A stretch of DNA of 64,000 nucleotides from Hypnocyclicus thermotrophus (GTDB lineage: Bacteria > Fusobacteriota > Fusobacteriia > Fusobacteriales > Fusobacteriaceae). Numbering within the stretch: the stretch's first letter is position 1; every line of letters starts with the position of its first letter. Both the position numbers and the translations under genes were made by a program. A model generated the notes under the pieces. That model was given only the letters and a program-made list of their open reading frames with translations, had not been told where the DNA came from and searched no databases. The DNA lies in NCBI RefSeq assembly GCF_004365575.1, contig NZ_SOBG01000001.1:310001-374000 (forward strand), in the 5' to 3' direction. This document shows, piece after piece, positions 10,167 to 19,202 of the stretch.

Positions 10167-13100
10167 ACGAAAATACCATAGAACAATCATTCATTGACCA
10201 ATTAATAGCTCAAGGCTACACCTATTATAATGGTAAAGAGATTGCCCCAAATAGTGATAATCCACAGCGAGAGAATTTTGCATCAGTGATTTTAGAAAAG
10301 CACCTAAAAGCATCATTAAAAAAATTAAATCCGACATTGAGCGAATCGGAACGAGTTGAAGCCTATCAAAAAATAATCAATCTTGGCACAGAAGATATAA
10401 TGGAAAACAACGAGCGTTTCCATAACTTACTTACAAATGGTGTAACGGTAGAATATACCAAAGACGGAAAAACAAAGGGGATTAATGTTACTTTGTTAGA
10501 TGTTGAAAATCCTGACAACAACAGCTTTTGGGTAGTTAATCAGCTTGTAGTAAAAGAGAACAACAACGAGAAGCGTTTTGATGTAGTTATTTTTGTAAAT
10601 GGTTTACCTTTGGTATTTGTGGAGTTAAAATCTGCCACAGATGAAAACGCAACACTTCGTAAAGCTTACACACAAATTCAAAACTATAAAAAAGCCGTTC
10701 CAACTATTTTTTATTATAATGCTCTTTGCGTTATTAGTGACGGAATAGAAGCAAAGACATCAAGTATATCAGCACCATTTACCCGTTATTTATCGTGGAA
10801 ATCGCCAGAGAAATTAGACAATGACCCACGGACAGAATTACAAATTTTAACCCAATATATGCTGGGTAAAAAAACATTAGTTGAGCTAATACGATACAAT
10901 ACTGTTTTTGAGCAAGAAGAAAAAAAAGATGAAAAAACAGGCTTAGTTTTTCAAGTTAAAATCAAAAAGGTTGCAGCGTATCATCAATATTATGCGGTAC
11001 AAAAAGCAGTTAAAGAAACTTTGAGAGCCACAAATTCAAAAGAGGGTGACCGTAAAGTTGGCGTAGTTTGGCATACACAAGGTTCGGGGAAATCATTATC
11101 AATGGTTTTTTATGCAGGTCAAATTATTACACACCCAAAAATGGGAAATCCAACCATTGTAATGCTTACTGATCGTAACGACTTAGACGACCAACTTTTT
11201 AGCACTTTTGGAAACTGTAAGCAACTTTTAAGACAAACACCTGTGCAAGCCAATAGCCGTGAACATTTAAAAGAGTTATTAAAAGTTTCAGGTGGAGGTG
11301 TAATATTTACCACTATTCAAAAATTCGCACCACAAGAGGGAAATATTTACGAAACACTATCAGAACGCACAAATATTGTAGTTGTTGCAGATGAAGCACA
11401 CCGTAGCCAGTATGGTTTTAAAGGTAGAGTTGTAGAAAATGAAGAGGGTTCGGAAATTAGATACGGAAATGCAAAATATTTGCGTGATGCTTTGCCCAAT
11501 GCTTCATACATTGGTTTTACAGGAACGCCAATTGAAAAAGAGGATAAATCAACGCCTGCTGTTTTTGGAGATTACATTGATGTTTATGATATTAAACAAG
11601 CCGTAGATGATAGAGCAACCGTTCCAATTAGTTACGAATCTCGTTTGGTAAAAATTAAATTAGATGAGCAGACCGCCAAAAAGTTAGATGAAGAAATTAA
11701 TGATATTTCTGATGCTACGGAAGAGCAGATTGAAAAAGCAAAGAAAAAAACAGCGACGATTGATACCGTAGTAGGACACCCTGACAGATTAAAAGATATT
11801 GCCAAAGATATTGTAAGCCATTTTGAAGCAAGGCAAAAAGTTTTTGAAGGTAAAGCTATGATTGTAGGAATGACACGAAATATTTGTGTGAAATTATACA
11901 ATGAAATAGTCGCATTAAAACCCCAGTGGCATAGTGATGATATAGACAAAGGAACTATTAAAGTTGTAATGACAAGTTCGACAGATGACCCCGAGATATT
12001 TCAACCGCATCACACTACAAAACAGCAACGAAAAGATTTAGCAATACGGATGAAAGACCCTAATGATGAGTTAAAATTGGTCATTGTTCGTGATATGTGG
12101 CTTACTGGATTTGATGTACCGAGTATGCACACTTTGTATGTAGATAAAAAAATGCAAGGGCATAACTTAATGCAGGCAATTGCAAGAGTAAACCGTGTTT
12201 ACAAAGACAAACCAGGTGGTTTGGTGGTTGATTACATTGGAATTGGTCAAGAACTTAGAAATGCAATGGCAACTTATTTGCAAAGCGGTGGGAAAGGTTC
12301 AGCAATTGTTGATATAAAAGAAGCTATCGCAGGAATGAAAGAGAAATTTGAAATTGTAGAGCAGATGTTCAACGGTTTCGATTATAAAAGTTATTTCAAA
12401 GTTGATACAGCTCAAAAATTACAAGTTTTGCTCGGTGCTCAAAATTTTATGTTATCTGATGTTAAACTCAAAGAGAGATTTTTAAAAGAAGTAACATTGC
12501 TGTCAAAGCTTTTTGCAATGTCAGTCCCAAGTTTTGAGGCAGAGGTGATAAAAGATGAAGTTGCATTCTTTCAAGCTGTAAAATCAAGAATAAATAAGTT
12601 TTCAGGGAATGGAATTAAATCGGATTACGAAGTTGAAACTGCGATTAAGCAAATTGTAGATGATGCACTTTCAAGTGATGGTGTCATAGATATTTTTGAA
12701 GCAGCAGGAATTGAAAGTCCTTCAATTAGTATTTTGTCGGATGAATTTTTATTAGAAGTTAAAAATATGCAACAAAAAAATGTTGCGTTTGAGTTGCTCA
12801 AAAAACTATTGAGTGATGAAGTAAGAGTTAGGAAAACAAAAAATATTGCACAAGGAAAAAAGTTTTCAGAAATGTTAGAGTCGGTTGTTAAACGATATCA
12901 TAATAATCAAATAGATTCTGCACAAGTATTACAAGAATTATCAGAAATTGCCAGAGAGATGCGTTTAGAAGATCATAAATCGGAAGAACTCGGACTTACA
13001 CCAGAAGAATACGCTTTTTATAGTGTGTTAAGTGAAAATGAATCAACTAGTTTTTTAGATGATAATAAGATGAAAGAATTAATTCACACCATTGTTGATG

Positions 13101-13282
13101 TAATTAGGAAAAATGCAACTGTTGATTGGAGCAAAAGAGATGATGTAAGGGCAAAATTAAGATTAACAGTAAAGAAAATATTGATGCGTTATGGTTATCC
13201 ACCAGATTTAGCAAGAATGGAAGCAGACAAAGTTTTAGCACAAGGTGAAACATTAGCAGAAATATTCTCATCAGAAAATTAG
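10160..13282 (+). CDS. hsdR: Type I restriction endonuclease subunit HsdR
   Basis: A 1040-aa motor/nuclease subunit. The N-terminal nuclease core has FDVVIFVNGLPLVFVELKS (D and E-x-K of the PD-(D/E)xK fold, about 140-160). SF2 translocase motifs follow: Walker A WHTQGSGKS near 307, DEAHRSQ near 412, SYIGFTGTPIE near 450, and motif VI region MQAIARVNRVYKDKPGG near 675. The C-terminal helical part that binds HsdM/HsdS is complete. Intact although hsdM upstream is broken, so the complex may be unable to methylate or even assemble. Confidence 0.93.
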   Translation: MLNENTIEQSFIDQLIAQGYTYYNGKEIAPNSDNPQRENFASVILEKHLKASLKKLNPTLSESERVEAYQKIINLGTEDIMENNERFHNLLTNGVTVEYTKDGKTKGINVTLLDVENPDNNSFWVVNQLVVKENNNEKRFDVVIFVNGLPLVFVELKSATDENATLRKAYTQIQNYKKAVPTIFYYNALCVISDGIEAKTSSISAPFTRYLSWKSPEKLDNDPRTELQILTQYMLGKKTLVELIRYNTVFEQEEKKDEKTGLVFQVKIKKVAAYHQYYAVQKAVKETLRATNSKEGDRKVGVVWHTQGSGKSLSMVFYAGQIITHPKMGNPTIVMLTDRNDLDDQLFSTFGNCKQLLRQTPVQANSREHLKELLKVSGGGVIFTTIQKFAPQEGNIYETLSERTNIVVVADEAHRSQYGFKGRVVENEEGSEIRYGNAKYLRDALPNASYIGFTGTPIEKEDKSTPAVFGDYIDVYDIKQAVDDRATVPISYESRLVKIKLDEQTAKKLDEEINDISDATEEQIEKAKKKTATIDTVVGHPDRLKDIAKDIVSHFEARQKVFEGKAMIVGMTRNICVKLYNEIVALKPQWHSDDIDKGTIKVVMTSSTDDPEIFQPHHTTKQQRKDLAIRMKDPNDELKLVIVRDMWLTGFDVPSMHTLYVDKKMQGHNLMQAIARVNRVYKDKPGGLVVDYIGIGQELRNAMATYLQSGGKGSAIVDIKEAIAGMKEKFEIVEQMFNGFDYKSYFKVDTAQKLQVLLGAQNFMLSDVKLKERFLKEVTLLSKLFAMSVPSFEAEVIKDEVAFFQAVKSRINKFSGNGIKSDYEVETAIKQIVDDALSSDGVIDIFEAAGIESPSISILSDEFLLEVKNMQQKNVAFELLKKLLSDEVRVRKTKNIAQGKKFSEMLESVVKRYHNNQIDSAQVLQELSEIAREMRLEDHKSEELGLTPEEYAFYSVLSENESTSFLDDNKMKELIHTIVDVIRKNATVDWSKRDDVRAKLRLTVKKILMRYGYPPDLARMEADKVLAQGETLAEIFSSEN

Positions 13283-13286
13283 AGTT

Positions 13287-13439
13287 ATGAAAAGAAAATC
13301 TAACCCAAAATCCATACACATTTGCAATTTGCATGAGTCAACGCTTAACCGAAAATTACAAATGTGTATGTCTTGTCATCGTAAAGCTTACGAATCTCAA
13401 AGTCAACGTTTAATAATATTTTCCCTATATGTTTTATAG
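13287..13439 (+). CDS. 50-aa hypothetical ORF after hsdR (possible remnant)
   Basis: A start at 13287, four bases past the hsdR stop, opens 50 codons to TAG 13437-13439. The product is basic with Cys/His residues spaced ICNLH and MCMSCHRK, which could be a zinc site. There is no clear ribosome site. The same DNA holds a 12-bp inverted repeat (13313-13324 / 13359-13370), so the coding reading is uncertain. Confidence 0.25.
   Translation: MKRKSNPKSIHICNLHESTLNRKLQMCMSCHRKAYESQSQRLIIFSLYVL
13313..13370. repeat. 12-bp perfect inverted repeat downstream of hsdR
   Basis: CATACACATTTG at 13313-13324 pairs perfectly with CAAATGTGTATG at 13359-13370, separated by 34 bases; there is no T-run behind it, so it does not look like a terminator. 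A related 14-base string starting AGTCAACG occurs inside the loop (13336) and again at 13401 (12 of 14 identical). It sits at the 3' border of the transferred hsd block, so it may be a leftover element end. Confidence 0.4.
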
Positions 13440-13515
13440 ATATTTTAAATATACAAGAATGGGAAAATTACTTTTTTTAGAAAGTCCTCATATAGAAGAA
13501 TTTTTTAAATATCAA

Positions 13516-13906
13516 CTTAAAACTTGCAATAAATAGTAATCTTTGGAAAGAAATACAGTGTGAAATTGTTTCTTTTAAGATTGAAAAAGATAATCTGGTT
13601 AAGCGATATGAATTACCTAATTATAATTTGAAAATAGAATACAACTACTCTGTTAATGAAAAAAAATATAATGGGGATAATATATATTTTGGATATAAAC
13701 CTTCAAAGTTCTCATTTGTTTTGGAGAAAAAGAGAGGACAATACGATGTAGGAAATATTGTTATAGTTTTTTATGATCCGCTTAATCCTGAAATCTCTGT
13801 AATTGAACCTGGTATTCATTTTCAAACCTTAGAATATCCCTTAATTGGAATTTTGTTAATGTTAATGTTTATATACAATTTACTTAAATTACTAAAGAAA
13901 GGATAA
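13516..13906 (+). pseudogene. DUF3592 membrane protein, 5'-truncated
   Basis: From a TTG at 13628 the frame gives 92 aa, but the protein-like reading continues upstream without a start to about 13516 (NSNLWKEIQCEIVSFKIEKD). The recognisable part has Y.V....Y.G..I.FG, then GNIVIVFYDPLNPEISVIEPG and one C-terminal membrane helix: the second half of DUF3592. The N-terminal membrane helix of the family is missing, so the gene appears truncated on its left side. Ends eight bases before the TPR pseudogene. Confidence 0.5.
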
Positions 13907-13913
13907 AATAAAA

Positions 13914-14974
13914 ATGAGGAGGATCAAAGAAATTAAAAGTATCCAAAATAAGCAAAGAAGTATCATAATATTAGGATTAATGCTAATGTCTATGAATTTA
14001 TTATTTACAGATGAAATTGGGAAAACTAATAATTATATCAGTATTGGATCTAATTATTTAGAAGAACAACAATTTAATGAAGCCATAAAAAACTTTGAAA
14101 AGGCATTAATATTTGATGATAGAAATAAAGAAGTATATTTTCTTCTTGGATATAGCTATCAAAACCTTAATAAATACAAAAAAGCACTTAGTTTTTATAA
14201 TAAAGCTGTAAAATTAGGGGCAGATGATGGAAGAATATATTATGGAATTGCTGAATGCTACAGTCTATTAATGGATAAGGAAAAGCTGCTATTTATTATA
14301 AAAAAGCTGTAACAAAAGTAGAAGAAACGATAGCGTTAACTGAAAAAGATATAGAGGCATATTTACTTTTAGGGCATAGTTACTTTGGTATTAGTGAATA
14401 TAAATCAGCCTTAAAGTATTATAAAAAAGCATTAAGCCTAAACAAGAAAGATGGTGAAATTTTTTATTACATTGGATAAATTTATTACTATATTAATAAT
14501 TCAAAAAAAGCTGTAGATAATTATAAAAAAGCAATTAAACTAGGTTTTAATAATAGTCAAGTGTATGTTGCTTTGGGTGATTTTTATTATGACAAAGATC
14601 AATTTAATAAAGCATTGGAATTCTACAAAACTGGGTTTGAAAAAAATCCGGAAGATTTAGGATTAAATCTTGCTTTAGGACGTTTTTATTACAAAGATTT
14701 TAAAGATATGGATAAAGCTATAAAATATTATGAAAAAGCTTTAAATATACTTCCTGAAAATAGAGGTCTTTATTATGTAGTGGGGAAACTTTACGAAAAA
14801 AAAGGCATCTATAATAAAGCGATTTTTTATGTAGAAAAAGCAATAGAAATAAGTCCGAATATGTGGAAATATTATAACCTTAAGGGAGAAATATTAAAAA
14901 AACAAGGTTTCGCAAAAAAGTCTGAAAGGGCTTTTAATATGGCACGCAGCTTAAAGGAAACACAAGGTGATTAA
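13914..14974 (+). pseudogene. Exported TPR-repeat protein, disrupted
   Basis: An N-terminal hydrophobic segment (SIIILGLMLMSMNLLF) is followed by tandem TPR units such as FNEAIKNFEKALIFD and YKKALSFYNKAVKLGAD. Three lesions break the frame: a one-base loss near 14280, a TAA at 14476-14478 inside a TPR, and an extra T near 14521. Ignoring these, TPRs run on to 14974 with about eight or nine repeats. The last open part (14561-14974) retains three to four repeats. The gene abuts the subtilase gene with no gap, suggesting an ancestral two-gene unit. Confidence 0.75.
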
Positions 14975-15574
14975 GTGAAAATAGCAGTAATTGATAGCGG
15001 AGCACCTGAAAAATCGAAGTTAAATATTACAAATAAATACAGAATATTTGTTAATCAGGATTATGAAAGCTACGTATTAAAAGATAGAATAGAAGATGAA
15101 AACGGTCATGCTACACTTGTATTTAAAATTTTAGAAAAATATTTAAAAAAAGCTGAAGAAATAATTAGCATAAAAATACTCAATAAAGAGCTAATGGGGA
15201 ATTCAATTGCTTTAGCAAAAGCAATTGAATTTGCGGTGAACGAAAAGTGCAATCTGATAAATATAAGTCTTGGAACACCGAATAAAGAGTTTATTAAAAG
15301 AAATAAAAATGCTGTAAAATATGCAGATGAAAAAGGTGTAATGATTGTAGCTGCACATAGTAACGGCATTAAAGAAATTTCTTATCCTGCAAGTTTTAAT
15401 AATGTTATAGGGGTAAAAGGAATAGATGAAAAGAAAGTATCAATTGATTTTAAAAATAATAATATAAATATGGAAACATGGCAGAGATTAGAAGATGAAG
15501 AGGAAATAATTGAAATATCAGGATCCAGTTATTTAGCTCCTCATATAACTAGATTTATAGTGCGAAATATTTAG
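14975..15574 (+). CDS. Small subtilisin-like (S8) serine peptidase
   Basis: A 199-aa protein starting at GTG directly after the TPR stop. It keeps a full subtilase active site: Asp7 in AVIDSG, His45 in NGHATLV, oxyanion Asn130 in AAHSNG and Ser185 in SGSSYLAPH. No signal peptide or propeptide, so it should be cytoplasmic. It is short for S8 enzymes (usually over 250 aa), and the frame after its TAG stays open for 34 more codons (to 15679), so a nonsense mutation may have trimmed the C-terminus. Pairing with a TPR protein suggests a protease whose target or activation is set by the partner. Confidence 0.7.
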   Translation: MKIAVIDSGAPEKSKLNITNKYRIFVNQDYESYVLKDRIEDENGHATLVFKILEKYLKKAEEIISIKILNKELMGNSIALAKAIEFAVNEKCNLINISLGTPNKEFIKRNKNAVKYADEKGVMIVAAHSNGIKEISYPASFNNVIGVKGIDEKKVSIDFKNNNINMETWQRLEDEEEIIEISGSSYLAPHITRFIVRNI

Positions 15575-15679
15575 AAAGAAAATAATCACAAGATAAATGA
15601 AAATATTATTTCTTCCTGGTTAACAACTTTAACAGATGTTTTAAGTCTAATTAAACAAGGATATAAGTATCATAAGTAA

Positions 15680-15995
15680 GTAAATTTTAAGCATAATAGT
15701 CTTAGTAGACTTTTGTTGAATAAAAGGTATTAAAAAAATTCTAATAGGTAAGATATAGGCTGATTTTTGTCAAATATAATATGATGTACATACGAGATGA
15801 CACCAAATTTTAAGTCATCAATTAAAACCTCTTTTCCTTATTGTAGTTGCATACAGAGGAAACATTATACGATAGAAATCATTCTTTAACATTTTAAAAA
15901 AGTTTATTTTTGATTTGAAAGAAAAAATCTAAAATTCATCTAAAAGAAGTTTTTGCCGATTGTTCTAGTTGGTTTGATAAAATTTGGAGGTGAAA
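15680..15995 (+). other. Non-coding stretch before the defence-like cassette
   Basis: About 315 bases with no supported gene. It holds the likely promoter region of the downstream cassette and, at 15971-15985, the string GGTTTGATAAAATTT that recurs at 23678-23692 after the cassette. Each copy has TTTGCCG just upstream (15952-15958 and 23672-23678). I see no clear -35/-10 pair or terminator. Confidence 0.4.
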
Positions 15996-18900
15996 ATGGA
16001 AGAATATATTATAATCCCGAATTGGATAAATAATATTCATGAAATTAAAAGTGAAAACTTAAAAGAATTTTTTGAATATATTCTGAAATCAGAAGATAAT
16101 AAAATTGATATAGAGTATTTGAGAAAATACTACAAAGAAAGTCGAGAAATAAATTTTAGAAATGTAATAGACGAACTAGCATTAAGAGGATTTGAATTTA
16201 AAACATTGAAATCAAACAATATTTTACCAAAAGTAGAGTATTGCGAGGAGGAAGAACTAATTTTTGTATCAAGGCTAGGAAAGAACTTTGTAAAGATTGA
16301 TTTTAAAAATTTGAATTTAGGAAATTTTATTGAAAGATTTCGAGTTAAAGATGATTTATTTTTTAATAAAATTCCTTATAAGGGGTTTCGCTACTTAAAT
16401 CCAAATGTAAATAATGAAATATTAAAAAAAGAATTTAAAAATACTTTTAATTCTAGGAAAAATAAAGAAGAAAATTTTTTAAATGAGAATATTGAAATTG
16501 ATAATCAAAAGGATTTCCTTGAATTAGTAGAAAATCCAAAACTCAAACCCGAGTTAGATAATGAGATTAATTCAATAAATTATATCTTTAAAGAAAGAAA
16601 ATTTGAAATGTTTAGAGAGTTTTGTAATAAAAAAGAATTGAAATATATATACGAAATTAATAACAATACTTTTATTAGTTTTCAAAATGAACTAGGAGTT
16701 GGATCTAAAAAACTTTATCAAGTTAAAGAATTTTTAGAAAAAAATATTACCCCTAATGACATAAAAAAAAGATTTGAATTAATGTACAATAAAGAAATAA
16801 ATCTAGAAGAGAATATTTTAAAAGAATTCGGTGAAATAACTGTTTCTCGAGTTTTGAAAGTATTTAATATAAACTTAAATATTAAGGATGATATAAAAAT
16901 TGAACAACTGAACAATAGAAAGATCAGTCAATTTATTGAAATTAATGAAAATTATGAAAATGAAAATTTAGAGAAATTGATAGATATTATAAACAAACTA
17001 GAATCTCCATCAAAGATGATAAAAAAAATATCTTTTAATGAAAAAGAATATGAGATATTTGAAAAAAGATTTCTCGATGGAATGACTTATGAAAAGATCA
17101 GCAAACTATTTGGAGTGACACGCGAAAGAATTAGACAAATTTTAGAAAAAATTCATAAAAATGTTTTTCATGAATTAAAAGCAAATAATTTTTTGCAAAT
17201 AATAAAGCTTTTTTTTCCTAACAGAACTTTTATAGAAAAAGAAGAATTGATTAGAATTATTACTTCTAAAAATATCAATTATATTTATTTGTTTAATAAT
17301 TATAATAATGAGATATTCTATTATTACGAACCTTTGGAATTATATTTTTTCAAAGATATTTCGAGGCTAATAAACGAAATTAAAAACTTTATAAATAAAT
17401 TACCAGATTATTTTTATTTATTTGATTTTTTAGATGAAATTATTGATTTGTTATCAAAATATAAAATGGAAGATATAAAAATAGAAGATATTGAAAATCT
17501 ATTAATGTATTATGGCTTCATTAAATATAATGAATGTTTTTCAAGAATAAAAATGACGGTAACTTTGTTTTTTAGTATTGTTTTCGATCAATATATAACA
17601 GAGCCAATATATTTTAATGAAGAAGGGCTTTTATATTTAAAAAAAATTGGTATAGAATTTTTAAACTATAAATTAACAGGAAATATTAGATCATTAGAAG
17701 GGAGAATTAGAGATAATGATGAAATTGTATTGGTTGGACCAAAAACTTTTTTGAATATTAACAGAATAAAATATGATTTAAATATCTTAGCAATAATAGA
17801 CAAATATTTACTGAAAAAAAGTAAACAACAGGATAAAATTAATGCTGAGGAAATATTTAGTGATTTAAAAGATATATTAATTGAAAATAATATTAAAAAT
17901 AAACAAACACTATATTCAATTATTAAATATAATTATGAAGAAAAATATAATATTGGGAAGGGAAATACTTTAGATATATTTTTAAATGATAATATTGAGA
18001 AACTTAGCAAAGAGGAACAGGTCGTAAATATTGTTAGAAAATATAATAATCCTATCAACAAAGAAATTATCTTAAGAAAACTAAACTGGAAACTCTTTAA
18101 ACTTGAAGATACTATATCTAAATCAAGTAAAATTATTTCTTGGGGAAGAAATTTAATAACATTAATTGAAACAATAAAAATAACGAAGGATCAGAAAAGA
18201 AAATTAAATGATTTATTAAATCAAAAAATGGAAAATGGATTTACAACAAGCCATATCCTTTTGAATGAATTAAGATTTGATTCAGAACTTAATAAAATAA
18301 TAAAAAATAATAATATAGAGAATTCATTTCAATTAGCTTCTATTATAAAAAATATATTTACAAATATTGGAGGACGTACATTATTTCTTTATAAATTAAA
18401 TAGTGGTATTACTTCTATAGAAAAGGTTATAAAAAATAAATTTACTGAAATTTTATTAAAAGAAGATTTAAAGTTTTTTTTAGAAGAATACGGATATAAG
18501 AGTGGGGCTATTGCACAAATTTTGGGGAAATTATTAAAAAAAGAAATTTTTGTAGAAATAAGTCGTGAAGAAATAATTCTAAAAGAAAAATTAAATATAC
18601 CTAATGACGTATATAATAAAGTAAAAGATATTATTGAGGATAATTACTTTAAAAATGAATACTTAAGTTTGCATAGTATAGAAGGGTATAGAAAAATTTT
18701 ACCCAAAATACAATATAAGTGGAATCCTCATTTATTAGGAACGATATTAAAAAATGTAGGATATAGAAAAATAGAAAAGAGTAACGGTGATTATAGATAT
18801 AATAAAATAATAATTGTAAGGGAAGATAGCCATATAAAAACATTTGAAGATTTAGTTTACCATATTTTAGAAAAAGAATATAATGGAATTTTTCATGAAT

Positions 18901-19040
18901 TAAAAGTATATGATTTTTTAGTTGAAAAAAAAATAATAAATGGCAGAGAGTATATTGAAAATAAGAAATTACCATTGGAAATAAAAAAGTCAGAAATAAT
19001 TAAAATTGATAAAGTTGGTAGAATTGAGTTGGTGAAGTAG
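15996..19040 (+). CDS. Large sigma-70-region-4-like / helix-hairpin-helix protein of the DndD-like cassette
   Basis: 1014 aa from ATG 15996 (GGAGGTG five bases upstream; a longer TTG reading is less likely). About residues 226-247 resemble the RNA polymerase alpha-CTD/helix-hairpin-helix (FQNELGVGSKKLYQVKEFL). About 347-385 is a sigma-70 region 4 type helix-turn-helix (DGMTYEKISKLFGVTRERIR). The rest is helical, with several winged-helix-like stretches and no nuclease or ATPase motif that I recognise. It leads the cassette, so a role in DNA recognition or transcription control is inferred. The combination is not one I can assign to a named family. Confidence 0.6.
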   Translation: MEEYIIIPNWINNIHEIKSENLKEFFEYILKSEDNKIDIEYLRKYYKESREINFRNVIDELALRGFEFKTLKSNNILPKVEYCEEEELIFVSRLGKNFVKIDFKNLNLGNFIERFRVKDDLFFNKIPYKGFRYLNPNVNNEILKKEFKNTFNSRKNKEENFLNENIEIDNQKDFLELVENPKLKPELDNEINSINYIFKERKFEMFREFCNKKELKYIYEINNNTFISFQNELGVGSKKLYQVKEFLEKNITPNDIKKRFELMYNKEINLEENILKEFGEITVSRVLKVFNINLNIKDDIKIEQLNNRKISQFIEINENYENENLEKLIDIINKLESPSKMIKKISFNEKEYEIFEKRFLDGMTYEKISKLFGVTRERIRQILEKIHKNVFHELKANNFLQIIKLFFPNRTFIEKEELIRIITSKNINYIYLFNNYNNEIFYYYEPLELYFFKDISRLINEIKNFINKLPDYFYLFDFLDEIIDLLSKYKMEDIKIEDIENLLMYYGFIKYNECFSRIKMTVTLFFSIVFDQYITEPIYFNEEGLLYLKKIGIEFLNYKLTGNIRSLEGRIRDNDEIVLVGPKTFLNINRIKYDLNILAIIDKYLLKKSKQQDKINAEEIFSDLKDILIENNIKNKQTLYSIIKYNYEEKYNIGKGNTLDIFLNDNIEKLSKEEQVVNIVRKYNNPINKEIILRKLNWKLFKLEDTISKSSKIISWGRNLITLIETIKITKDQKRKLNDLLNQKMENGFTTSHILLNELRFDSELNKIIKNNNIENSFQLASIIKNIFTNIGGRTLFLYKLNSGITSIEKVIKNKFTEILLKEDLKFFLEEYGYKSGAIAQILGKLLKKEIFVEISREEIILKEKLNIPNDVYNKVKDIIEDNYFKNEYLSLHSIEGYRKILPKIQYKWNPHLLGTILKNVGYRKIEKSNGDYRYNKIIIVREDSHIKTFEDLVYHILEKEYNGIFHELKVYDFLVEKKIINGREYIENKKLPLEIKKSEIIKIDKVGRIELVK

Positions 19041-19202
19041 AATTTCATTAAATGATTTAAACTTAAAATTTAAATATAGATCTGATATTGATGAGCTTTA
19101 TAAAGATTTTTATATAAAATATCATGAAAATTTGGAATATTTTATGATAAATATAACAATCAAGTTTTATTTTCAGGTTCATCAAATGAAACTATAGGAG
19201 GT
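19041..19202 (+). pseudogene. Remnant of an N-terminal PLD nuclease domain of the helicase
   Basis: Upstream of the helicase ATG and in its frame is FGIFYDKYNNQVLFSGSSN, then ETIGG, the second half of a phospholipase-D HKD motif (K....D......GS.N). A TGA at 19125-19127 interrupts this frame. One base earlier a different frame supplies the preceding part (SLNDLNLKFKYRSDIDELY ... YIKYH), so a single-base loss between H and K explains the break. The first HKD half is absent altogether. The helicase thus once carried a PLD nuclease domain. Confidence 0.6.

Noticed and set aside
13287-13440. Integron attC-like site after hsdR
   Set aside because: Two RYYYAAC-type strings occur, but in the same orientation and not at the ends of one imperfect palindrome; no integrase is near.
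15984-15995. TTG start for the sigma-like protein
   Set aside because: It lies immediately before and within the GGAGGTG ribosome site that serves the ATG at 15996.
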